In this document: piece by piece, positions 43,130-51,702 of the stretch
Numbering within the stretch: position 1 is the stretch's first letter
Layout of the letters: the number at the start of each line of letters is the position of its first letter
Assembly: GCA_002405475.1 (NCBI GenBank)
Contig: DHLX01000012.1
Location: forward strand, 817 to 64,816
Length of the DNA: 64,000 nt
Origin: Burkholderiales bacterium UBA4657
GTDB taxonomy: Bacteria; Pseudomonadota; Gammaproteobacteria; Burkholderiales; Burkholderiaceae_E
Direction: 5' to 3'
Notes under the pieces: model-generated
The model's database searches: none
Told to the model about the DNA's origin: nothing
The model's input: only the letters and a program-made list of their open reading frames with translations
Translations under genes and position numbers: made by a program

Positions 43130-44686
43130 TTAATCGGTGCTGTCGCTGAGTTGAAATTTCTTTACCATTTCACGTAAATGCCTGGCCTCTTCATGCATAC
43201 CACCTGCAGCTGCAGCTGACTGTTCTACGAGGGCGGCATTTTTCTGAGTCATCTGGTCAAGGTGGGAAACCGCCTGTGAGATTTGTGCTACCCCGGAACT
43301 TTGCTCCAAGCATGCATTTCGTATAAGTGCCATATTAACCGTCAATTCTTTGGCGCTGACGACTATATCGCCCATGGTAGTGCTTGCCTCATCTACCAAA
43401 CGAGTCCCCTGCTCAACCTTGCTGACGGAGGCCTGTATCAAATCCTTTATTTCTTTTGCCGCACTCGCACTATTTTGTGCAAGACTGCGTACCTCACTAG
43501 CTACGACCGCAAACCCGCGTCCCTGTTCGCCAGCACGAGCTGCCTCTACAGCAGCATTCAATGCAAGTATGTTGGTCTGAAAGGCAATGCCATCTATCAC
43601 TCCAATAATGTCATTAATTTTCTTGCTTGACTCCTCAATTTCTCTCATTGTGCTGACTACCTGTCCTACCACTACACCGCCACGCTCGGCTGTCTTGTAG
43701 GCATTTTCAGCCAGCACGTTTGAGCTTTTGGCTGATTCTGCATTAGTATTGATACTCGTAGTAAATTGTTCCATAGATGCTGCAGTTTCTTCCAGGCTAC
43801 TGGCGGCCTGTTCGGTGCGCATGGATAGATCACTATTACCCTTGGCAATTTCTTCAACGCCCACAGCCAGTTCATCGGCGCTTGAGCGAATCCCTCTGGT
43901 TAAATCTATCAGGCTATGGCGCATCTCATCAAGAGAACCCAAAAGAATTCCAATTTCGCCGCCCTGGGAAGTAGCGACAGACTGTCGCAAGTCACCTAGA
44001 GCGATCTTTTTGGATAAGGTGATGATTGAATCAAGAATATAGGACAATTTACGTGAGGCATACCATGAAGTCACGAGTCCAATAGCGATCATCAAGCATG
44101 ATATGACGATAAAAAATATGCCAGCCTGATTAGATCCCTGCTCAGCTCTGGTTGAGCTGGAAGAGACATTATTTCTTTGCAAATTTCTGCCATCGTCCAG
44201 CAATTTGGCGATAGCTAAGCGAATAGTTTCGATCTCGGTAACAAGTAATGCAGCTGCTCCCTGTATCCTGCCCTCAGTCGCCATATCCAGAGCAACTTTA
44301 ATCTTTTTTTTGTATAAATCCTGTTGTTCGTTTAGCGCTGTCAGTAACTTTAGCTCCTCCTCGCTTTTCATGTTTTTCGTAAGCGCTTGCACTGTCGTCA
44401 TATTGTCAGCTTCGGCTGCAAGAATTTTTTTGCTCGATTCCTGCCGGACGTTAGCATCCCAGCTCAATACATAGTTTCTTGTGTAGAGACCGATGATATT
44501 GTAATTATCATTTAGTCTTGTGAGCAGCTCTACTTTTTGCATCGGCCCGCCAGCCATATCGGATATTTCCTGAGACAGGTTTTGCATTTTTGCCATCGAT
44601 GCTAGTGAAATACTTACTCCTAATAACGAGACCAGCCCGATCAAAAGAGAGAGTTGAGTGCTGAGTCTCAAATTAGCAATTTTCAT
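43130..44686 (-). CDS. Methyl-accepting chemotaxis protein
   Basis: A 518-residue chemoreceptor: a first membrane segment (LSLLIGLVSLLGVSISLASM), a periplasmic helical sensor domain of about 150 residues (4HB type), a second membrane segment (IFFIVISCLMIAIGLVTSWYA), HAMP near 215-265, then the cytoplasmic coiled coil with the tip EAARAGEQGRGFAVVASEVR. The C-terminus (FQLSDSTD) carries no CheR/CheB pentapeptide. The start at ATG 44686 has a GAGG site. It sits between the orphan binding protein/gap pair and the LacI-transporter operon and shares their upstream element, so a ligand from that pathway is likely. Confidence 0.94.
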   Translation of the reverse strand: MKIANLRLSTQLSLLIGLVSLLGVSISLASMAKMQNLSQEISDMAGGPMQKVELLTRLNDNYNIIGLYTRNYVLSWDANVRQESSKKILAAEADNMTTVQALTKNMKSEEELKLLTALNEQQDLYKKKIKVALDMATEGRIQGAAALLVTEIETIRLAIAKLLDDGRNLQRNNVSSSSTRAEQGSNQAGIFFIVISCLMIAIGLVTSWYASRKLSYILDSIITLSKKIALGDLRQSVATSQGGEIGILLGSLDEMRHSLIDLTRGIRSSADELAVGVEEIAKGNSDLSMRTEQAASSLEETAASMEQFTTSINTNAESAKSSNVLAENAYKTAERGGVVVGQVVSTMREIEESSKKINDIIGVIDGIAFQTNILALNAAVEAARAGEQGRGFAVVASEVRSLAQNSASAAKEIKDLIQASVSKVEQGTRLVDEASTTMGDIVVSAKELTVNMALIRNACLEQSSGVAQISQAVSHLDQMTQKNAALVEQSAAAAGGMHEEARHLREMVKKFQLSDSTD

Positions 44687-44698
44687 TTTTTCCTCTAT

Positions 44699-44720
44699 AA
44701 ATAAATCAATCAAAATTGAT
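44699..44720 (-). promoter_or_regulatory. Shared upstream element, copy 2
   Basis: On the minus strand this reads ATCAA, TTT, then TGATTGATTTATTT; its last 15 bases (TTGATTGATTTATTT) are identical to copies 1 and 3. It lies only 12 bases before the chemoreceptor ATG, overlapping or touching its ribosome site, so a bound protein there could repress. The 292-bp gap between the chemoreceptor and lacI-type gene also holds copy 3 and no gene. Confidence 0.5.
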
Positions 44721-44906
44721 GGTATCCAAGCTATTTTATTGATGAGCAATCAATTAAATAGCTAAATACGCCCTAATACACGGATTACCTGTTGCACTGG
44801 CATAAGCGAGGTTAGGAAAGAAACGGAGCCACTGGATTATTTGATGACTAAAGAGACGGGGTACGGAAAAATGCTAGTGTGGAAGGAATGCATCAGCAAA
44901 ACATCA

Positions 44907-44943
44907 ATGCTGCCATGCAGCACATCTTTTGATTGATTTATTT
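44907..44943 (+). promoter_or_regulatory. Shared upstream element, copy 3, with dyad
   Basis: 30 of 37 positions match copy 1. It begins with an inverted repeat TGCTG-CCATG-CAGCA (44908-44922) and ends with TTGATTGATTTATTT (44929-44943). It lies 35 bases before the LacI-type regulator start, a usual place for autoregulation. The dyad is a candidate operator; this is read from sequence only. Confidence 0.55.
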
Positions 44944-44978
44944 ATTTATATGCTTAAACTAGCGTCCTAGGAAAAGAA

Positions 44979-46013
44979 ATGTCGAACACACCATTTACCA
45001 TTGCAGATATTGCACGCGAAGCCGGAGTAGGTACGGCGACTGTCGATCGTGTCCTGAACCAGCGCCCGGGAGTTAATCCTGAGACCGCGGCCAGGGTCAA
45101 GCGTGTCATAGCAGAACTGGGCTCTACTGTTCAGCGTGGACGCCCCAGGAAGCAGGGCAACTTACGTTTTGCGTATGTCCTGCCTGAAGAAAAAACTGAA
45201 TTTGTTGAAATGGTGGCCAGACAAATTGCCCAGGCTGCCTCAGATTTTCGCCATCAGCATATTACCGAGGTCACCTATCGTTTGCCTGCCTCAGAGCCGG
45301 CAAAGTTTGCCAAAGGTCTGGCAGAACTCAAGGACTGTCACGGTCTGGTCGTGATGGCGCCCGATAGTCCGATCATCAAGGCTGAAATCAATCAACTGGT
45401 GCGACAGGGAATTCCGGTCGTGACTTTATTTTCAGATATGCCCGGTTCCATGCGGCATGCTTATTGTGGCGCTGATAATCGGGCGGCTGGTAGAACGGCC
45501 GGGCTATTAATGGGAAGAATGCAATTTTCCCAAGGGCGTGATCAGCTACTCTGCCTGGCACAATCTTCACGCCTAACGGCTCAATCAGAGAGGTGTGCTG
45601 GGTTCACGCAAATAGTTGAAGAAAAATTTAACAAACTAAGTGCAACCACGCTCTCTGATCTGACGGGCAAAGGCGAGGATATAGAAGAGGCGATTATTGA
45701 ATTTATAGAACGACACAGCCTGAAAAGAAGGCTGGCAGGGATTTACAGTGCCGGCCTGTCCGCAGAGTCGATTGTGAGTGCTCTACATAGAATGAAGCTG
45801 ACTGGTGCGGTGACCTGCATTGCTCATGACCTTAGTCTGGCGCATAGGTCGTTACTCATATCTGGTGAACTGAATTATGTATTGAACCAGGACAGTTACT
45901 ACGGCATCACTCTATCAGCTCGAGTTCTGAGGGAAATATGCGAACACGTCAGAGGTGCGCTGAATTTCACCAGGCCAAGAACAGAAATTATCACAGTAGA
46001 AAATCTGGATTAA
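44979..46013 (+). CDS. LacI family transcriptional regulator
   Basis: A 344-residue repressor-type protein. The LacI helix-turn-helix is at residues 7-26 (TIADIAREAGVGTATVDRVL) with the hinge region QRPGVNPETAARVKRVI, followed by a sugar-binding-protein-like domain (LRFAYVLPEE, GLVVMAPDSP, VTLFSDMPGS, HAYCGADNRAAGRTAGLLMG). An AGGAAAAG site precedes the ATG. It lies 39 bases before the ABC transporter operon, which it presumably controls in response to the transported polyol or its phosphate. Confidence 0.94.
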   Translation: MSNTPFTIADIAREAGVGTATVDRVLNQRPGVNPETAARVKRVIAELGSTVQRGRPRKQGNLRFAYVLPEEKTEFVEMVARQIAQAASDFRHQHITEVTYRLPASEPAKFAKGLAELKDCHGLVVMAPDSPIIKAEINQLVRQGIPVVTLFSDMPGSMRHAYCGADNRAAGRTAGLLMGRMQFSQGRDQLLCLAQSSRLTAQSERCAGFTQIVEEKFNKLSATTLSDLTGKGEDIEEAIIEFIERHSLKRRLAGIYSAGLSAESIVSALHRMKLTGAVTCIAHDLSLAHRSLLISGELNYVLNQDSYYGITLSARVLREICEHVRGALNFTRPRTEIITVENLD

Positions 46014-46052
46014 ATGTCCAGTAAGCGTAGTTAACCAACAAGGAGATCGCAG

Positions 46053-47396
46053 ATGAAAAGTGCATTATCTAGATTTACGCGGGCTGCAAGCATGGTTGCA
46101 GCTGGCTGCGCCATCAGCCTGGCATCGACCAGTCTTTATGCGCAAAACAAAACAATTACGCTCTGTTGGGCGGCATGGGACCCGGCGAACGCCTTGGTCG
46201 AATTGTCTAAAGACTTTACCGCCAAGACTGGCGTGCAAATGAAGTTCGAATTTGTGCCTTGGCCTAATTTTGCAGATCGCATGCTGAACGAGTTGAATTC
46301 AAAGGGTAAGCTGTGTGACCTGATGATTGGGGACAGTCAGTGGATTGGTGGTGCCGCAGAAAGTGGTCACTATGTCAAGCTGAATGATTTCTTCGCTAAA
46401 GAAGGCATTAAAATTAGCGACTTTGCGCCAGCAACTGTAACAGGTTATGCCGAGTGGCCCAAAAATACCCCTAACTACTATGCGCTACCGGCAATGGGTG
46501 ACTCAGTGGGCTGGACTTATCGTAAAGACTGGTTCGGCCGTCCAGAGATTCGTGCTGAATTCAGGAAGAAATACAACAGAGACTTGGCACCACCCAAAAC
46601 CTGGGCTGAGTTTAGGCAAGTCGCTGAATTCTTCCAGGGCAGAAAAATTGATGGCAAAACTGTTTATGGTGCCTATATTTTCACCGAGAGAGGTTCTGAA
46701 GGAATCACCATGGGCGTGAATAACGTTCTGTATCCTTTTGGGTTCCAGTATCAGGATCCGAAGAAGCCCTATCAAATGGATGGCATTGTTAATTCTGCCG
46801 ATGCAGTACAAGGTCTGGAGTTTTATAAATCCTTGTACAAATGCTGCACTGCGCCTGGTCAGACCAATGCGTACATGAGTGAAGGTCTTGATGCATTCAA
46901 GTCGGGTCAGGTTGCGATGATGATGAACTGGTTCGCGTTCTTCCCTGGATTACATAAAGACCCGAATGTGGGCGGTGACAAAATTGGCTTCTTCGCCAAC
47001 CCTTCTGCAAAAACCAAAGGTGTGCAACTCGGTGGTCAAGGCATCTCGGTGGTTTCATACTCTGCAAACAGAAATGAGGCGCTCCAGTATATTAAATGGT
47101 TTGCATCGCCTGACGTTCAGAAAAAATGGTGGGCTCTGGGGGGCTACTCCTGCCACAACGCAGTGCTGAAAGACCCTGGCTTTGTAAAAAGCGCGCCATT
47201 TGCCAAAGAATTCCTGGATTCAATGGCCATGGTTCAGGACTTCTGGGCTGAGCCGTCCTATGCGCAGTTAATGTTAGCGATGCAGCGTCGTGTCCACGAC
47301 TTTGTCGTCGCTGATAAGGGTACGGCCAAGCAAGCTCTTGACCTGCTTGTTGAAGACTGGAAAAAAGTCTTCAAAGAAGACGGCAAAATCAAATAA
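46053..47396 (+). CDS. Carbohydrate/polyol ABC binding protein
   Basis: A 447-residue family 1 extracellular solute-binding protein. The signal peptide ends near STSLYAQ, then ITLCWAAWDPANALVELSKDF, FVPWPNFADRMLNEL, LMIGDSQWIGGAAESGHYVKLNDF, and the conserved LPAMGDSVGWTYRKDWF and GQVAMMMNWFAFFPG. AAGGAGAT precedes the ATG. The neighbouring permeases, DUF2160 protein and DhaKL suggest glycerol, dihydroxyacetone or another short polyol. It is shorter than the rhizobial GlpV glycerol-binding proteins as I recall them, so the ligand is not fixed. Confidence 0.9.
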   Translation: MKSALSRFTRAASMVAAGCAISLASTSLYAQNKTITLCWAAWDPANALVELSKDFTAKTGVQMKFEFVPWPNFADRMLNELNSKGKLCDLMIGDSQWIGGAAESGHYVKLNDFFAKEGIKISDFAPATVTGYAEWPKNTPNYYALPAMGDSVGWTYRKDWFGRPEIRAEFRKKYNRDLAPPKTWAEFRQVAEFFQGRKIDGKTVYGAYIFTERGSEGITMGVNNVLYPFGFQYQDPKKPYQMDGIVNSADAVQGLEFYKSLYKCCTAPGQTNAYMSEGLDAFKSGQVAMMMNWFAFFPGLHKDPNVGGDKIGFFANPSAKTKGVQLGGQGISVVSYSANRNEALQYIKWFASPDVQKKWWALGGYSCHNAVLKDPGFVKSAPFAKEFLDSMAMVQDFWAEPSYAQLMLAMQRRVHDFVVADKGTAKQALDLLVEDWKKVFKEDGKIK

Positions 47397-47411
47397 AAGT
47401 GACTAGGTAGG

Positions 47412-47447
47412 GGAACCGGCCAGGCAGGTCGGTTCCTGTCTGTTTTT
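47412..47447 (+). promoter_or_regulatory. Intercistronic hairpin after binding-protein gene
   Basis: Stem GGAACCG (47412-47418) with CGGTTCC (47430-47436), loop partly paired, then TGTCTGTTTTT. It lies between the binding-protein gene and the first permease. Such hairpins commonly stop part of the transcripts or protect the upstream message, keeping binding protein in excess over the membrane parts. Confidence 0.6.
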
Positions 47448-47466
47448 ATCAAACAGGGTTTTGGAA

Positions 47467-48414
47467 ATGCTAAACAAGTTAGCCGGAAGGTTCGCGAACT
47501 CAACTCCAGAGGTTCTCGCCAAGAGAATGAGGGGTCTGTCAGACCGATCACTTGCATGGATATTCGTAACACCTACGATACTTCTGCTGTTGGCGATTAA
47601 TATCTTTCCGCTGATCTGGACTATACGCCTGTCGTTCACGAACTATCGGGCTAATCGGCCGGGTGCTGAACTCGAAAGTGTCGGGGTCAATCACTACATC
47701 TCCATATTGACGAATCCTGAGATATGGGCATCGATGCAGGCAACAGCCCATTTCCTGTTCTGGACAATACTATTACAGACAGTCATTGGGTTTGCGTTAG
47801 CCTATCTGATTGATAAGCGTTTTCGTGGGCATGACTTTTGGGCCACCATCATTCTGATTCCTATGATGCTATCCCCCGCCGTTGTGGGGAATTTTTGGGC
47901 GTTTATCTATCAGCCCCAAATTGGTCTTTGGAATTACATAGCGTCATTCTTTCTTGGGCTTTCGCCTTCAAGCTTCACGATGATTGGCTCGGTACAGCTG
48001 GCGCCCTGGGCCATCATCATTGTCGATACCTGGATGTGGACACCTTACGTCATGCTCATATGTCTGGCCGGGCTCCGTTCGATACCGGTTTATATCTATG
48101 AGGCAGCAGAGGTTGACCGGGCCAGTGCCTGGCAGCAGTTTTGGAAGATAACACTGCCCATGGTACTGCCGTTCATCATGTTGGCAGTGTTGTTTCGTGG
48201 CATAGAAAATTTCAAGATGTTCGATATGGTCAATCTGCTGACAGCGGGAGGGCCCGGCTCGACTACAGAATTAGCGTCAATAGCGCTCAAGCGAGAGGCC
48301 TTTGAAAAATGGAGAACAGGCTACTCGTCAGCTTTTGCAATTATTTTGTTTGTGGCTGTGTTCGGTCTGGCTAATATTTATATCAAAGCATTAAATGCGG
48401 TTAAAAACAGGTGA
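47467..48414 (+). CDS. Carbohydrate ABC permease 1 (GlpP-like)
   Basis: A 315-residue MalF-type permease with six membrane segments. The cytoplasmic EAA loop is YIYEAAEVDRASAWQQFWKITLPMVLP. The family opening is SLAWIFVTPTILLLLAINIFPLIWTIRLSFTNY-like. I start at ATG 47467; an in-frame TTG lies two codons earlier. The order of binding protein, two permeases, DUF2160 and two ATPases matches that of the rhizobial glpSTPQUV glycerol transporter parts, which supports the GlpP-like label. Confidence 0.88.
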   Translation: MLNKLAGRFANSTPEVLAKRMRGLSDRSLAWIFVTPTILLLLAINIFPLIWTIRLSFTNYRANRPGAELESVGVNHYISILTNPEIWASMQATAHFLFWTILLQTVIGFALAYLIDKRFRGHDFWATIILIPMMLSPAVVGNFWAFIYQPQIGLWNYIASFFLGLSPSSFTMIGSVQLAPWAIIIVDTWMWTPYVMLICLAGLRSIPVYIYEAAEVDRASAWQQFWKITLPMVLPFIMLAVLFRGIENFKMFDMVNLLTAGGPGSTTELASIALKREAFEKWRTGYSSAFAIILFVAVFGLANIYIKALNAVKNR

Positions 48415-48419
48415 TTGAC

Positions 48420-49376
48420 ATGAAGAAAGGAATAAGCTCCGCGCACTCGGTAGTTGAGCCTTCAGCACTATGCAAGTCACTGGCAGGTTTTGTCGTGGTT
48501 CTGTATAGCCTGATCGCGATCATTCCTCTGGTCTGGATTGGAATGACTAGTATAAAGAGCGCTACTGACTCAATCAGCTATCCACCCAAAGTGCTTTTTG
48601 AGCCAACTATCGAGGGCTATTGCAATCTGTTTACCACCAGATCAAGGCAAACCGAGGAATACATACAGTCGCTTGATCCCGCCAATGACAGGTGCGAAAG
48701 CATGGCACGTGAAAAGAATATGGTGGTAGTGGGCGCGTCCAACTATGTCCCCAGGTTTTTTAACTCATTGATCATCGCAGTGGGATCAACCATTTTATCG
48801 GTGATATTGGGTGTTACAGCGGCGTATGCGTTTTCGAGATTCAAAATTCCCGGTAAGGACGACTTGCTATTTTTTATTCTCTCCACCAGGATGATGCCCC
48901 CCATTGCAGTGGCGATCCCAATTTACCTGATGTATCGGGAACTTGGGTTATCTGACACAAAATTGGGCATGATACTACTCTATAGTGCCGTCAATGTTTC
49001 GCTCGCCGTCTGGTTACTGAAGGGTTTTATCGATGAGATACCACGCGAATATGAAGAGGCAGCCCTGATTGATGGTTACACTCGCTTTCAGGCGTTCAGA
49101 AAAGTGGTTTTACCCCAGGCAACAACAGGAATTGTCGCAACAGCCATTTTCTGTCTGATATTTGCCTGGAATGAATATGCTTTTGCGGTGCTGCTAACTA
49201 GTGGTGAGGCGCAGACGGCTCCTCCCTTCATCCCCATCATCATAGGCGAGGGCGGGCAAGATTGGCCGGCGGTTGCCGCAGGAACCACCTTATTCCTTTT
49301 GCCCATATTGATATTCACCGTGTTACTGAGAAAACATTTACTTCGCGGCATTACTTTTGGAGCGATAAGAAAATGA
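48420..49376 (+). CDS. Carbohydrate ABC permease 2 (GlpQ-like)
   Basis: A 318-residue MalG-type permease. The periplasmic loop after the first segment is long and carries two cysteines (GYCNLFTTRSRQTEEYIQ, NDRCESMAREKN), which is typical of this transporter subfamily. The EAA loop is EYEEAALIDGYTRFQAFRKVVLPQ. I start at ATG 48420 with a CAGGTGA site; an in-frame GTG at 48411 overlaps the previous stop. It is coupled to the next small gene by an ATGA overlap. Confidence 0.88.
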   Translation: MKKGISSAHSVVEPSALCKSLAGFVVVLYSLIAIIPLVWIGMTSIKSATDSISYPPKVLFEPTIEGYCNLFTTRSRQTEEYIQSLDPANDRCESMAREKNMVVVGASNYVPRFFNSLIIAVGSTILSVILGVTAAYAFSRFKIPGKDDLLFFILSTRMMPPIAVAIPIYLMYRELGLSDTKLGMILLYSAVNVSLAVWLLKGFIDEIPREYEEAALIDGYTRFQAFRKVVLPQATTGIVATAIFCLIFAWNEYAFAVLLTSGEAQTAPPFIPIIIGEGGQDWPAVAAGTTLFLLPILIFTVLLRKHLLRGITFGAIRK

Positions 49377-49576
49377 ACCATAAAAAAACTGAAGATAAAG
49401 AAATGTGGCCTACCTGGCTTCGCAAGGGGCCGATGGAATTTGCATCATGCGTCATTATTTTCATCGGATTCTTGATGATGCTCCAGCCCTTTTTCATGGT
49501 TTTATACACCTATTCCTTCATAACCATGCTTATTGGTACGCTGATGTTTACAGTGGTTTCGAAATTTCCAGAGTAA
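49373..49576 (+). CDS. DUF2160 small membrane protein (GlpU-like)
   Basis: A 67-residue protein with two membrane segments (FASCVIIFIGFLMMLQPFF and YSFITMLIGTLMFTVVS) and a short charged head (NHKKTEDKEMWPTWLRKG). It matches the DUF2160 proteins encoded inside glycerol-type ABC transporter operons, where the rhizobial counterpart is called GlpU; its role is not known. The ATG overlaps the permease stop (ATGA), and the next ATPase starts 5 bases after its stop. Confidence 0.85.
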   Translation: MNHKKTEDKEMWPTWLRKGPMEFASCVIIFIGFLMMLQPFFMVLYTYSFITMLIGTLMFTVVSKFPE

Positions 49577-49581
49577 CTTCT

Positions 49582-50676
49582 ATGGCAGAAATAAAAATAT
49601 TGAATCTGAGAAAAGAGTTCTCTGATTTTGTTGCAGTGAGGGAATCAAACTTCACTGTCAATAACGGCGAATTTTTTTGCCTTTTAGGACCTTCTGGTTG
49701 CGGTAAGACAACTACTCTACGCATGATAGCCGGACTTGAATTGCCGACAGCAGGACAGATCTTCCTTGATAAAGAGGATGTGACATTCAAGCGGGCTTCC
49801 CAAAGAGATATTGCATTTGTTTTTCAGCTGTTTGCTTTGTACCCGCACATGAATGTGTATAACAATATTGCATTTCCATTAGTTGCACAAGGATATAAAA
49901 AATCTGAAATACAGAAAAAAATTCATGAGGCTGCATCGATACTGAAAATAGAACATCTATTAAGGCAATCTGTTTCTGGCCTCTCAAGTGGCGATCGACA
50001 ACGCGTTGCTCTGGGGCGTGCGATTGTCAGACAGCCTTCGGCATTTATGATGGATGAGCCGCTGGGTGCGCTTGATAGTGAATTCAGGGAATCCATGTGT
50101 CAGGAGCTGCGTGCACTTCACGACAGACTAGGCGCGACAACCGTGTATGTGACGCATGATCAACTGGAAGCCATGTCTATGGCGGACAAGATGGCAGTTA
50201 TGAACAAGGGGGTCGTAGAGCAGCTAGGCACTCCGCAAGATATCTACGACAACCCTGCCACACTATTTGTGGCTGACTTTATAGGCTCACCTCCTATGAA
50301 TTTTCTGACGTTTGAGGCCGGGTTAAACCCAGGAGACAATCAGGCTATGGTCGAAAATGTTCTGACTGACATACCGTCCGTCATTGAAAGTGTTCCAGAG
50401 CAGACTCTGGTGTTGGGAGTCAGGCCTGAGCATATACGGATTAGCCCTGATTCAAATTTTCGTGTTGAAGTACTAGGAGCCGAGTATTTGGGCATCAAAC
50501 AAATAGTCACCTGTAAAACCGTGTCCGGCAAGATTTTAAGGATTAATGCGCCCTCTAATGCCGCCCTTAAGCGCGGCGAGCATTTGGGTCTTACATTTAA
50601 TGTGGCCAGGGCAAGTCTATTTTCACATAGCACGGGTCATGCGCTTCCTGTCAGGAGGCTTGGTTACCATGACTAA
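49582..50676 (+). CDS. ABC ATPase 1 with altered signature motif (GlpS-like)
   Basis: A 364-residue MalK-type ATPase. Walker A is GPSGCGKTTTLRMIAG, the Q-loop region is AFVFQLFALYPHMNV, Walker B is FMMDEPLGALDSEFRESM, the H-loop is VYVTHDQLEAMSM, and a C-terminal OB-type regulatory domain begins near residue 235. The signature motif reads LSSGDRQRV, not the usual LSGGQQQRV. Paired with a second ATPase that has a normal LSGGQ, this suggests an asymmetric heterodimer with one weak ATP site. It overlaps the next ATPase gene by 8 bp. Confidence 0.9.
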   Translation: MAEIKILNLRKEFSDFVAVRESNFTVNNGEFFCLLGPSGCGKTTTLRMIAGLELPTAGQIFLDKEDVTFKRASQRDIAFVFQLFALYPHMNVYNNIAFPLVAQGYKKSEIQKKIHEAASILKIEHLLRQSVSGLSSGDRQRVALGRAIVRQPSAFMMDEPLGALDSEFRESMCQELRALHDRLGATTVYVTHDQLEAMSMADKMAVMNKGVVEQLGTPQDIYDNPATLFVADFIGSPPMNFLTFEAGLNPGDNQAMVENVLTDIPSVIESVPEQTLVLGVRPEHIRISPDSNFRVEVLGAEYLGIKQIVTCKTVSGKILRINAPSNAALKRGEHLGLTFNVARASLFSHSTGHALPVRRLGYHD

Positions 50677-51682
50677 TCTGACTCTTGCGGGTGTAAGTAA
50701 AAATTTTGGCAAGGTTAAAGCGATTAGCAATATCAATGTCGAAATTAAGAGTGGTGAATTTTTTGTTTTACTGGGGCCGAGCGGCGCGGGGAAAACCACT
50801 ACACTTAGAATGATCGCCGGGCTGGAAAAGCCCGACACCGGCCGTGTATTGATAAATGACAGAAATGTAAATGAAGTATCACCGGCACTCCGCGACGTGG
50901 CTTTTGTATTTCAGCAATACTCGCTCTATCCGCACCTTAATGTATTTGAGAATCTGGCCTTTCCGCTGCGCTCACCTCTTCGGAAAATGGACGAAGTTTC
51001 CATAAAACAGCGTGTGGAGAAAATTGCGCGCATTTTACATATTGAAGACAAGCTTGATAACCCTGCTACCAAGCTATCGGGTGGGCAAATGCAGCGCGTC
51101 GCGATTGGTCGTGCCCTGGTACGTCAGCCTTCTGCTTACCTCATGGACGAGCCGTTGTCGTCGCTGGATGCAAAGTTGCGTGATGAACTGCGTCTGGAGT
51201 TAAAGAGAATTCAGCAAGACAGTATGGCTACCATGCTGTACGTGACTCATGACCAGATTGAGGCAATGACTCTTGCCAACCGTATCGGCGTACTGGATCA
51301 GGGAGTTCTGATTCAAACCGGCACGCCAAAAGAGATTTATGAAAATCCGTACAGCACCGCGGTGGCTACCCGCCTTGGTATGCCCAGAATCAATTTGATG
51401 CCAGTGAAATTTTTCCCCGAGCTGGGTGCTCCACCGGGTGCTACTACGCTTGGAATCAGAGCCGAAAAAGTTCAGTTCGTGCCGAATGGAAAAATTACGG
51501 CTCATATAAAGCGTACCGAGCTGCTGAGTGATTTACATTTGGCACATCTTGCTATCAGCAATTCTGACATTGAATTTATAGCCGTCTATCCAGACAACCT
51601 GCAGTGTGACAGTGGCATTGAAGTCAAAATGGATTTTATTGACCCATTCTATTTTGATGCCTCCGGTAATCGAATTTTCTGA
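50669..51682 (+). CDS. ABC ATPase 2 (GlpT-like)
   Basis: A 337-residue MalK-type ATPase with Walker A GPSGAGKTTTLRMIAG, Q-loop region AFVFQQYSLYPHLNVFEN, normal signature LSGGQMQRVAIGRAL, Walker B YLMDEPLSSLDAKLRDEL and H-loop LYVTHDQIEAMTL, then an OB-type domain from about residue 235. I start at ATG 50669, inside the end of the first ATPase gene. dhaL follows after 20 bases. Confidence 0.9.
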   Translation: MTNLTLAGVSKNFGKVKAISNINVEIKSGEFFVLLGPSGAGKTTTLRMIAGLEKPDTGRVLINDRNVNEVSPALRDVAFVFQQYSLYPHLNVFENLAFPLRSPLRKMDEVSIKQRVEKIARILHIEDKLDNPATKLSGGQMQRVAIGRALVRQPSAYLMDEPLSSLDAKLRDELRLELKRIQQDSMATMLYVTHDQIEAMTLANRIGVLDQGVLIQTGTPKEIYENPYSTAVATRLGMPRINLMPVKFFPELGAPPGATTLGIRAEKVQFVPNGKITAHIKRTELLSDLHLAHLAISNSDIEFIAVYPDNLQCDSGIEVKMDFIDPFYFDASGNRIF

Positions 51683-51702
51683 TTAATTTTTTTGAGACTC
51701 AA

